A stretch of 64,000 nucleotides of DNA, taken from the NCBI RefSeq assembly GCF_921293095.1, contig NC_060246.1, positions 83,945,030 through 84,009,029 of the forward strand. Reading direction: 5' to 3'. This DNA comes from Ischnura elegans (lineage: Eukaryota > Arthropoda > Insecta > Odonata > Coenagrionidae). Position 1 is the first letter of the stretch, and each line of letters opens with the position of its first letter. The translations under genes were made by a program, and so were the position numbers. Positions 12,801-23,100 of this stretch are shown one piece after another. A model generated the notes under the pieces. That model was not told the DNA's origin. It worked only from the letters and a program-made list of their open reading frames with translations, and ran no database searches.

Positions 12801-13866
12801 AAACCCAATTTTAATAAAGTTTATGAAGTAAATTTTTCGAAAAAAGCATTTCTCAAAATTCTTCTTCTTCTAAAAGTTAGTGACAACTTAAAAAGTTACT
12901 TTTGGGTAGAAATATACTCAAGCATTATCTTATATTTCCAAAACAATTTCTAATGCCATAATTTGGGAAAAAACAAGAGTGTACTGAAAAATTTGACTCA
13001 CCCATATTTGGAGGCAGCTCATTCACTTACCAAAGATAAAACAATATTTTCAGCATAAAAAAAATATTTTTCACTTCTTCCTCCTTTTCTACTATTTGGC
13101 ATGCCCATTTCTACAAGCAAATTTTTGTGAGATCCCAACTAGTTAGCTGTGTAATTCTGACCTTATGATATTATACGTGAAAAAAATCTTAAATTGTGTA
13201 TCCTATCAATTCTTGAAGTACTGAACATTAAATTTTATAACATCCCATAAATACACATTTTGAGTGTTATACAACCATTTTACACCTGAAATTGTTATTG
13301 AAGGTAACTGACCCATAAAACTTGAGTTTCCAAGTATTGCAGCAAGCAAATTTATGCAGTTACTTCAACAAATGTAGCATGCTTTGTTAGGAATACCATA
13401 TTTATCTTACTATAGTCCCTCCTTTTTTCCAAAAAGCCAGTAGTAAAAGTAAATGGGGGACTATATTCAAATGCATTTTTTACTTTTTTTCCTGAAACTG
13501 AAGCCTCAAAATAAGGGGGGGGGGGGACTACATTTGAAAAATAGTATGTCATTATATATGATTTTTTTCTCCTAGTAATTGCATATTCTTGCTTTAGAGA
13601 ATGAGGTCCAAAAGAGTTGCAGTAAGGACTACCAATGGAAGTTCACCTTAAAACCGGTAGGTGCCTACTTGACATTACACACATGCAAATATTGTATTTC
13701 CAGTGTAGTGTAATTCATACTTAACCTATCAGAAATCCTCCACCATCGCTAGTATTCTTGTTGGTACACTTGTTCATGTTCTTATATGTAATTGGAATGG
13801 CCCTAGTTCGATCCTTCCTCCCACCAAGACCTACCAGCAGACCTACCAAAATTTTCACTTTTCATT
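9843..13866. other. Intergenic AT-rich DNA, no supported gene
   Basis: About 4 kb between the Harbinger right end and the GC-rich hairpin. Short open frames near 10.2-10.5 kb on both strands resemble nothing and overlap each other. A poly-G run lies near 13,516-13,526. No repeat family was recognised. Confidence 0.4.
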
Positions 13867-14111
13867 TGTGGCGGAGCCCTTCGTTTTCAGTGCCGTCACC
13901 AAGGCCAGCCACCTGGCTGAGGTCGTTGCCCTGGGACCCTGAGGTCCCTGCCGCTGCCGCCAGGGTATGCGTCTCCATCTCGCGGCGCCTTGCTGGCGCT
14001 ATGTCCCGCGTACCCTGGTGGCAGCAGCAGGGACCTCAGGGTCCCAGGGCAACGACCTCAGCCAGGTGGCTGACCTTGGTGACGGCACTCAAAACGAAGG
14101 GCTCCGCCACA
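13867..14111. repeat. GC-rich 245-bp hairpin (105-bp inverted arms)
   Basis: Arms 13,867-13,971 and 14,007-14,111 differ at 5 of 105 positions and surround a 35-nt loop that itself contains a small inverted repeat (GGCGCC/GGCGCT). Base composition is far richer in GC than the surroundings. Transcription in either direction would give a long, stable RNA hairpin. It has no recognisable transposon ends or target duplication. It could be a hairpin-RNA (endo-siRNA) locus or a recent inverted duplication. Confidence 0.92.
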
Positions 14112-15271
14112 TCACAATTTCCCATTCTTTATATTCATCACCATTTTCACTCTGTCACAGAACACAAAGCCTTACATGGTTACGTAACAGCTAAACCAGA
14201 CACACACAGTTCAAATAGCAAATGATTTGGGCATGAGTTTGAGACAAATTCCAGAATGTTGCTCAAGTCTTGATTCTGGCACAGGTTGCTATGTCATGAG
14301 AACCCTCACCTCACCCCAGTCCCTATCCACACTAGATATGTTGAGTCCATACTGAAATTGAGTCGCCAAGTTTCAAGATGCCCACTGTTGTCGCCTCACA
14401 TGTTTTAACTGATATCTCTCTCATAAAATTACTTGTATGATATTGAACTTAATGCTAGTTTTTTATGACAGGAGGACAGCAGTAACAAAATTTTTGGTAA
14501 ATGAATTTTTGTGTCAATTTTCTTCTGACCATTAGCAAAACTATTACAGCTCTAGTAAGTTGAGTTGAAGCTTTTTTTGAAAATATTAATTCTAACTCAA
14601 CTAGAGCCTGAAATCTGAAACACCAATGTAGAGTGAAACTCAAGATTAAATCAGCCCTACCTACAATTCTATCATTCAAGCATTCTAGGTTCGGGCCTAG
14701 AAGTCCCTACAGTGGCAAAGTGTTAAGTTAAAGCTTAGTCATTGGATTCATGGTGAGTGGACCACTTCCAGGGTCTCCTTTTTTCATGAAATTTAACTCA
14801 CATTGATAAAGAAACTCTTAACAATTGTGAGGTAGATGATGGGGTCTTGAAGGGCCCAGGGCCAAAGGCCTTGGATGACCACAGGAAGCCCTGGGTTCTT
14901 CCATCCCTTTCCATTTCCCTCTAGGTGGAAATGGAGACTGCCTCTTTTCACCTGAGGGATGCCTACACAAGGGTCACCCTTACTGGTTCATTTGCAAAAT
15001 GTGGTTTGACACTCAATATAAGCAACCCACTGCACAGGTGGGCCTAGCCTATCTCTGAAAATAAGGGAAGCAGTACTACCTGAGAATGAGAGGAGAGCCA
15101 TGCACAAAGGTTTCCCACACTTGAAGATGGGGGGGAAGTAGGCGAAGACACTAAAGGAATTCTAAACTCAAGTCATACAACATATTGCCAAGTAAATGGG
15201 TAGAAATACCTAGTTTTGAAAGGAAGGGCTATCAGGGAATGAAAACCAGAACACTTTACAAAATAACACTG
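14112..15271. other. Intergenic DNA without recognised features
   Basis: Only short open frames occur here and none resembles a known protein. It lies between the GC-rich hairpin and a hAT-type MITE. Confidence 0.4.
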
Positions 15272-15279
15272 GATGCACC

Positions 15280-15537
15280 CAGGGGTGCCGACTTACAAAA
15301 AATATTGGGGGGCCCAAACCGGGGATCATGCCCCGGGAAATTTTATAAGTAGTGAGTTTTAAATTTTTTAAGCATTTTAGAAGTCATGTGATCAACATTA
15401 GAACCCTGATAACTCGAATCTCGATATCTGGACACTCCGGGGAAAATTGACAAGCCTCACACATTTTTTCCTCTCACCCATAACGAAATTTTGAGGGGGC
15501 TCCGGCCCCCTCAGGCCCCATGGAGTCTGCGCCACTG
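15280..15537. mobile_element. hAT-type MITE, poly-G family B (degraded)
   Basis: 258 bp with imperfect inverted ends (CAGGGGTGCCGACT at the left; the right end reads CAGTGGCGCAGACT in reverse complement). Flanking octamers GATGCACC (15,272-15,279) and GATGTACC (15,538-15,545) are a target duplication with one difference. G-rich and C-rich runs just inside the ends match the family seen at 39,567. Confidence 0.75.
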
Positions 15538-15545
15538 GATGTACC

Positions 15546-16206
15546 GTAATATGAGGTTGTAGGTGAAAGTTGCCTGTCTTCCTTCCACACAATCCGCAAC
15601 AATGTTCCTGAAAGCATTTCAAAATGCATGTCCCCACATGAAAGACTGGGTATTTACTTGAAGCGTTTTGCCTCCCCTCCAAGGCCAGAGGCACCTTCCC
15701 CTCCAATGGCTTTCGCACAACTGCCGAGCGTCCACACAGTTAACCTTTGCTCTCATATCCTAATGAGATCTGCCAAGCATGACCGAGAGAAGCCGAATAA
15801 GCAGGGATTGAGGAGATAGGTGAACAGATTGAGGAGATGGGCACAGGGAGCAGAATCACCTCCACCAGAGATTCTCCAAAATGAGCAAACCCATGGCTTG
15901 TTTTTTATCTTTCACATTGTTTCTTCAGTGACGAATGGTACAACAGCCTTCATGTCCTTCCTTTAAATTGATTTCTGACCTTTTCTTTAGTCTTCTTAAA
16001 ATCCTTCATTTTGGTTTAGGCATTCTGAGATTACCAATGCTTTGCCACTGACTCCCTAGCATCCTCAGACTTGGGCTTGTTGAAGGTCACATGATTTAGG
16101 ATTCTCAGATGGCAATTAATGTGGGATTTATGATGCATTTGTGACTATGATTCAGGTTTTTGAAGGGTATGGAGGGATTGAGCTTTTTCTGTATCATGCA
16201 GCTAAT
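15546..16206. other. Downstream flank of the TRPC gene, nothing recognised
   Basis: No gene or repeat was recognised. It may include the distal 3' UTR of the TRPC gene. Confidence 0.35.
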
Positions 16207-16654
16207 GTCAAAGGATTTTTTCTGTGGGCAATTAAGGACTTTAATAAAAACCCATTTACAGAACAGGCCATTTCCAAAATACAATTGATTTATCCTACTT
16301 AAAATTTGAATTTTAAGGACATGCAAACGATTTTAATTGCTATACTCCCATAAGTGGCATTTCTTTATTAAAAAAGATGAAATAAATAAATGGTACTATC
16401 GTTTTCCATTGAGATTCCAACACTGCAGGGTTTAAAATCTTACTGAAGACAAACTTCCCTCGAAAAATCACAAAACTATGTCATCTATATAAGTTTACAA
16501 CTTTTAATGAGATTAATAATTTTCCCCAAAAAAGTGACAAATTAAGGCAATTGGAGACTTTCCTATATCATTGACCTTACAATTTAGGGCTGAGGAGTAC
16601 TATGTAGTGAATTACAGTAGACCCTCATAAATACGAACAACGATATTACGAAGT
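16207..16654. repeat. Direct duplication, copy 1 (downstream of the TRPC stop codon)
   Basis: 448 bp nearly identical to 17,699-18,142, with a handful of substitutions and a 4-bp indel near the end. It lies 0.45-0.9 kb past the TRPC stop codon, in the 3' UTR or flank. It ends with about 40 bp of the pogo-like terminus (CAGTAGACCCTCAT...), cut off after GAAGT. It holds a minus-strand AATAAA (16,364-16,369). Confidence 0.92.
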
Positions 16655-17101
16655 GTATGAGTGTGAAATATTGAATTTCCACCTCTTAAGAGGCTAATGC
16701 AAAGCTGTGAATGATATTGCGGGTTTTGGCAGGTATGTATAGTTATTTCCCTTATATGTAGACCTCTTTACCTTCATATATTAATCATGGCTACATTGAC
16801 AACTTATGAACTAGAGGATATTTCTTTCAACAAGTTTCAATTTAAAAATATGTACGTCCTTGCCAATAATTTTCTTCCAGGAAACTTTACTATGAGATAA
16901 TTCTGTACAAATGATTACTTTCATAAGAAAATGCTAGTTTTCTTAATGAGATACAAAACCGTCAAGCGGTGATAGTGAGATACTAAACATTCAAGCAGTG
17001 TTTTAAAAAATGACTACAATTGGAAAAACTCTCAAGTAAAAACAATTCTTCATTGATTCAAGACAAAGCCACCAAGAGAAATGAGCCAGTTGATTTTATG
17101 C

Positions 17102-20100
17102 TCATGATCTTGAAGTTAAACATTCCTTCAGAAGAGTTTTCAATTCTGTTATCTCACGCTTAAGATTATCCAAGTTTGAGCTCGCTGGCATGCCACACTC
17201 AGCTCCTCCATCAGCAGGTTGTTTCTCAGTAAAATACCTTTGTGCTAGCATAGAAATTATTTCAGGATATTCTTCCTTCACATTAGTGGGTTCTTCCCTT
17301 TCCTTTAAAGGAAGAAATTGTCAACAAGATGACAAATCATCTTTCATAGTCAGCTCCAATTTAGATCAATTTACAATCTTAATAAACGTAATACTCACAA
17401 CATAACAACAGTGAGAAAGAGAAAAGCGAGCAGTCCGCCCTTTGCTAGGGCGAACACAGACTAAACACCACTCTCCCATTGAAGACAACCCAGAAGGAGT
17501 TGGAAGAAGATTGAAAGGAGGTGGCAATACTGTTTGTGACAGGTACCCCAAGTAAACCTGCAAAAAAAGTAAATGCTTAGTTTAAGATTAGATATGTATC
17601 TTTCAGAGTGATGCTGTGAATCATCATTTCAAAACCACACTGTATTTCTAAGTCCAAAAGAAGTAATAAAATATTAATGACACTTTGTCAAGCAGATAGT
17701 CAAAGGATTTTTTCTGTGGGCAATTAAGGACTTTAATAAAAACCCATTTACAGAACAGGCCATTTCCAAAATACAATTGATCTATCCTACTTAAAATTTG
17801 AATTTTAAGGACATGCAAACGATTTTAATTGCTATACTCCCATAAGTGGTATTTCTTTATTAAAAAAAATGAAATAAATAAATGGTACTATCGTTTTCCA
17901 TTGAGATTCCAACACTGCAGGGTTTAAAATCTTACTGAAGACAAACTTCCCTCGAAAAATCACAAAACTATGTCATCTATATAAGTTTACAACTTTTAAT
18001 GAGATTAATAATTTTCCCCAAAGAAGTGACAAATTAAGGCAATTGGAGACTTTCCTATATCATTGACCTTACAATTTAGGGCCGAGGAGTACTAGTGAAT
18101 TACAGTAGACCCTCATTAATACGAACAACGATATTACGAAGTCCTCATTATTACAAAGCAATTCGTTGGTCCCGAAGAAAAGACTAATCCAATCTACAGT
18201 AAAAGGAATGTAGTTACAAAATTACAAACGTCAGTCCGGTCCCGGCAGTTACAAAAAGAACTTTGTTGCGAAGTTCCACAAATAAGCAACAGCATTTAGG
18301 AGGATATACGCTACGCTATGTTATAATCATTGCGCTACCTTTAAGTTCTCCTTGTGCATTGTGCCCAAGAGCATCAATTATGATTCTTTCTTCAGTAGGA
18401 GATATTTCAGTATGCACGCAACATCATATAATATGAAGTAAAATCTGATGCTTTCCCGGCGAATATGTTCAAAAAAGGCAATTCGGGCTTCCAGCCGGGT
18501 GGTCTCCCTCCATTCTGCCGACGTTTCGGAACACGAGTCGGGTTACGAACTTTCAGAGATATGAAGGTTCGAAACATTCAAGCGTCCCTGAAATTTCAAA
18601 TTTAGCACCTTTGGAGTTGGCTGATGAGACGCGGTGTGTCATAAAGGAACTCACACTTTGGGCATAACACACTGAACACAGCATAATTTAATCTGTAGAA
18701 GAATCGTTGTGAAGTCGGGAACTGTTCAGCGTTTCGTTTTGTTTCTTCCTTCTTGAGGATAGCGATATTTTTCTGCTCCAGCTGCGTCGCACTCGCAGCT
18801 ACACTACCTCGTCACAATCATGAGTTAACCCACAATTGTAGTGTAGTGTTGCATTCTTAAGGATAACAGCACGTTTTGATGCCTTGCACAGGTTAATAAA
18901 CCTATGAAAAAGGTCTTGTAATGGATTTAGTTCGTATACCGAGGACTTAAAAGTATTCGAGAAGATTTGAACCCTCAATTGCGCCATACTGGATTCCTCT
19001 TCTGATAAAACCAAGTGAATGTTCCCATTTTCATATATTTGCGCGTAATTTAATAGTGTCCCATGCGGAAAAATCCCAGTACTGGGCCAGTATTGGCCCA
19101 GTACTGGGATACTTCCAAAATTGGCAAGAAAAATCCAGTATCGGCCCAGTACTGGGCCGGTTCCGGGCCGGTACTGGGCCGGTTAATGGCCGGTACTGGG
19201 CCGGTTCCGGGCCGTTACTGGGCCGGTTCCGGGCCGTTACTGGGCCAGTTCCGGTCCGTTACTGGGCCGGTTCTGGGCCGTTACTGGGCCGGTACCGGGC
19301 CAGCTCCAAGCGGTACTGGGCTGGTTCCGGCCTAGTGCTATAATCAAATTTGAATAAAATAATCGCATTGAAAAAAAAACATTTTAAAGGTTTATTTCAA
19401 GTCATATAATTCGGTTACATAGAAAGATATATGGTCAAAAAAGATAGTAATTAAGAATTAATATTTCATTAAATAGACGTATTTAAGTTTGCCTTTGCCT
19501 TTTTTCGAATTTCGCACAATCTCGTGTACAATTGCTTCTTGACACAACTGTGATCTTCCACCTTTATATTTCTGGCTCTCGCGTAGTGTTCTGCATAGTC
19601 TGAAAATGAAGGATGGAGAAAGCATAAAAGCATTGAAATATCTTTATCCTCTCCATTAATTTACTATCACTATTGTTTTGACTTTCATTGTTTCATTAGT
19701 GTTTGGATTACTGTGTATGCAATAACCAACGAAACAATAACTAACCTGTAATTATACTCTGTCCAAAGCTTAATCGGCCCCAAGAAAATTATTTAAGACC
19801 TTATAAAAGGCATTTTTTTATACTAAGGCCTTTTAGGTGATTCATCGAAGCACCAGTGATGGCATATGGCCCAGCTATTAATAGGATTATAGTTGTTTTA
19901 AAGAACTTACTTCTAAGGAAGTTTGGTCCAATGGTGTCAGCAACCCACACATTTACAGCTCCAGCTGGAAGAATTTGTTCACAAGGCAAACTGGTATATT
20001 TACGGGAGTGCAATCCTTGATGATTTTCTCCACGGGTCTCCGAGGAGCCTCTCTTCTTTGAGAACGATACCTAGCCATGTTGACACACGCACACCACAAG

Positions 20101-23100
20101 CGAGACTGAACGATCTATCTACACCGGAAGTAGCGACGCTGGCTCGAAAGTGGGAGTGGGATAAGGACCGGAAATTGACGTTACCATAGGGCATTTACTC
20201 TAAAATTGAAAAAAGTGATTTTCCCGTACGCTCTATGGTTATTCTAGAGAGCATACGGGAGTGAAATTTTTCGAAGTCCAGAGAATCCAAGATGGCGCCG
20301 AGCTCAATGACAAAAGACAATGCGCTACGCGCATGGAAATCAAAGAATGATTCAGATGACGTAATGCACTAATCATCAACCTTTAACTTCCTCACTAGAC
20401 CAAACTTCCATGAAAGAAACATGTAAAATAGTATTATTCACTGTAAGATCTTAGTTAAAATTGTTGATAATATTTATTCTGTGAAAACGCAATGAATACA
20501 TTAAAAATGCATATTTATAACTTTTCGTTGAAGCATGTTTTTAAAATTATATGGCAAAAATTGAAGGTTTAATTTCTGTGCATGCATTAATTTCCCAATC
20601 TGGACTGGAGATTCTGGCCCAGTTTTGGCGTATCTGGCCCAGTACTGGTCGGTTCTGGTCCAGTACTGGCCGTTTCTGGTCCAGTACAGGCCGGTTCTAG
20701 TCCATTACTGGTTTATTACCGGCCGGTTCTGGCCCAGTACTGGCGTTTCTGGCCCAGTACCGGTCGGTTCTGGTCCAGTACTGGCCGGTTCTAGTCCATT
20801 ACTGGTTTAATACCGGCCGGTTCTGGCCCAGTACTGGCCGGTTCTTGTCAAGTACTGGCCGGTTCTTGTCAAGGACTAGCCGGTTCTGGTCCAGTACTGG
20901 TTTAACACCGGCCGGTTCTGGCCCAGTACCGGCCGGTTCTGTTCCAGTACTAAATCAATACTGGTCGGTTCTGGCCCAGTACTGGCCGGTTCTGGTCCAG
21001 TAATGAATTAATACTGGCCCAGTACTGGCCGGTTCTGGCCCAGTATTGGCCGGTTCTGGTCCAGTACTGGATTAATACTGACCCAGTATAAATCCAGTAC
21101 TTAACCAGCATGAATCCAGTACTGGACCAGAAAATTTTTCCACATGGGGTATATCATTCATATTAGTCTGAAGCTATTCTGCAGGGTGACTATAAGTACA
21201 GGATATTGAAGAGACAAGAAATTTTGACGAAATTGTTTTTTGTGATGATTCCTAAAAGAAACATTCATACAAACTTCGTTATTATGAACATCCGGTTTTT
21301 CGGTCCCATGAACTTCGTATTAATGATAGTCTACTGCACACATCTCTTTCTACTGAATATATGAAAAAAAATTTAACCATACGTTGAATAAAAGTCTTCA
21401 ATTTTGTAAAACCTAAAGACTTAGTGCATGCAATGAGTTAAAATTCATCAATAATAACTAAATTAATATAAACAGATACTCATAAAAACTTTGTTGGAGC
21501 ATAAAATATACATTATAAAATTGATGGAAATCCTAATAAGAAAGTGGGGTACAAATATAATTCTTTTAAAATGTATTAATATTTTGAATAATTTCCTTTA
21601 TCACATTTAGACATATTTTGTACTTACCTGAGAGCGACCAAAAGTCCATTCTATATCCACATTATCAGCCACTTTTTGGTAAGTATTAGACATAGCAGCA
21701 ATGAGCATATTTAGTATGACTATTACTGACATGACTTCAAACACTGAAATAAAATTACATATTTTACTTACTCTAATTATTAATTCACAGGCATCACAAT
21801 AATTGCTGCAATAACATATTCTTGAGCATGCACAAGCAAGGGCGTACCCAGAATCATAACTAGGGGGGGCAAGCCATGGTCTAGAAGGGGGAAAACTGAG
21901 TTGTGACATTAGTTTATGAGATTATTTCCTTGAAAAAAGTTTTATCTTAGTTACATATCTTGTACTAATACATATCATTTTTGTGGGTTCAAAGAAAATT
22001 TGTTGAATGCTTTCGTTTCAATTCAGTATACTGATTTTGCTTAAAGACTTTTGCGATTTTTGCTTCTAGGGGGGCAGCTGCCCCCCTGCCCCTTGCTGGG
22101 TACACCCATGTGCACAAGGGGAGAGAGCAATAAGTATTATTTACCATCCTATTCCTGGAAATTTAAAAAATATTTTTTTTAAACAGAATTTGATTGAGGT
22201 GAATATCACCATGAAGAATTCTTTTTCTCATTTTCATTTTTCTTTGCTACAAAACATATTTTCCATGACTTAAACAGGTACATTCAAGCATAAGGTAATT
22301 ACTTTGAGCAACAAGTACATATCTATAGCCAGCAGGGCCGGTTTAAGTGGCATGCTAAGTACACAGCCATGTAGGGGGCCAAGAAAAATATAAATAGAAA
22401 ATTGGTTTTTAAGCCCTAAAAATATTGCATTCAATTTACAAGAGCAAGAACATTTTAAGTTCACCCAATTATTTAATTCTCAACAATTACTCTTTAAGTA
22501 TTTTCTATTTATTTAACAATGAATCCTGAGAGAATCCCTACTATGTACCTCTCAGGTTATTTTTGAGGGGGGTGGCGGAATGTTGTTCAATTACACCAGA
22601 AAAATGTCTATAACTGGCTCTGATTGCCAGCTTATATAAGTCTATGACTTCCAAGTGGTAAACCACCAGAAAGTTACCAGAGGTATCAGTTAGATAAAGA
22701 GGGCAGTACCAACAACCATAACACACCCCTTCCTCATCAGCCAAAAATTCCAAGTTCAGTTTTCAATGAGAAAATCATAGTATCCATCATTAAGGCCCGA
22801 AAATAAATATAATCGGTCAAATTTTATGCCCACTCTACGATGATTAAAAGCAAGGTCTATGCTTGTCGTGGGAAAAAATCAGATATAGCCTCAAAATAAA
22901 GAGTGCTTCATAATGAAAATTAGACAATGGACACCAACTAGTAGCATGCATTTAAATAAAGGCTATCTTTTATCAACAAACTTACACCCAAATGCAATAT
23001 ATCCAACAGTCTCCGTGAAAACATGCTTATTTATAACTATTGTACTGCTATCGCCAGACGGTAAATCTTCAATGATTACATCAGCTGACTCAAGAGGAGC

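Larger units (their letters stand above)
19060..21149. mobile_element. Unclassified foldback-like element with inverted minisatellite arms
   Basis: The ends are inverted: CCCATGCGGAAAAAT at the left, CCCATGTGGAAAAAT in reverse complement at the right. Directly inside each lies a tandem array of related 21-22-bp units, and the two arrays are in opposite orientation. The 1.2-kb centre is unique. This arrangement recalls foldback transposons, whose long terminal repeats contain internal tandem repeats. No target duplication or transposase was found. It is inserted in the pogo-like element in TRPC intron 10. Confidence 0.6.
18103..21336. mobile_element. Pogo/Tc1-like DNA element, interrupted by a nested element
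   Basis: The left end (18,103) reads CAGTAGACCCTCATTAATAC and the right end (to 21,336) is its near inverse, CAGTAGACTATCATTAATAC in reverse complement. Such ends are typical of pogo/Tigger elements. TA precedes the left end; the right flank is CA, so the target duplication is not clean. About 950 bp remain at the left and 190 bp at the right of a nested insertion. No transposase was recognised, so it is probably a non-autonomous or decayed copy. It lies in TRPC intron 10. Confidence 0.6.

Noticed and set aside
13758-14225. 155-codon open frame on the plus strand
   Set aside because: It runs through both arms of the GC-rich hairpin, whose composition keeps frames open. There is no homology and no splice support.
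16207-18142. The two 0.44-kb direct repeats as LTRs of a retroelement
   Set aside because: They enclose the last two TRPC exons and no retroelement genes, and their boundary lies inside a pogo-like terminus. A local duplication explains them better.
19056-20810. Glycine/proline-rich open frames (19,056-19,343 and 20,625-20,810)
   Set aside because: They are translations of the 21-22-bp minisatellite arrays. Several frames are open at once because the repeat lacks stops.
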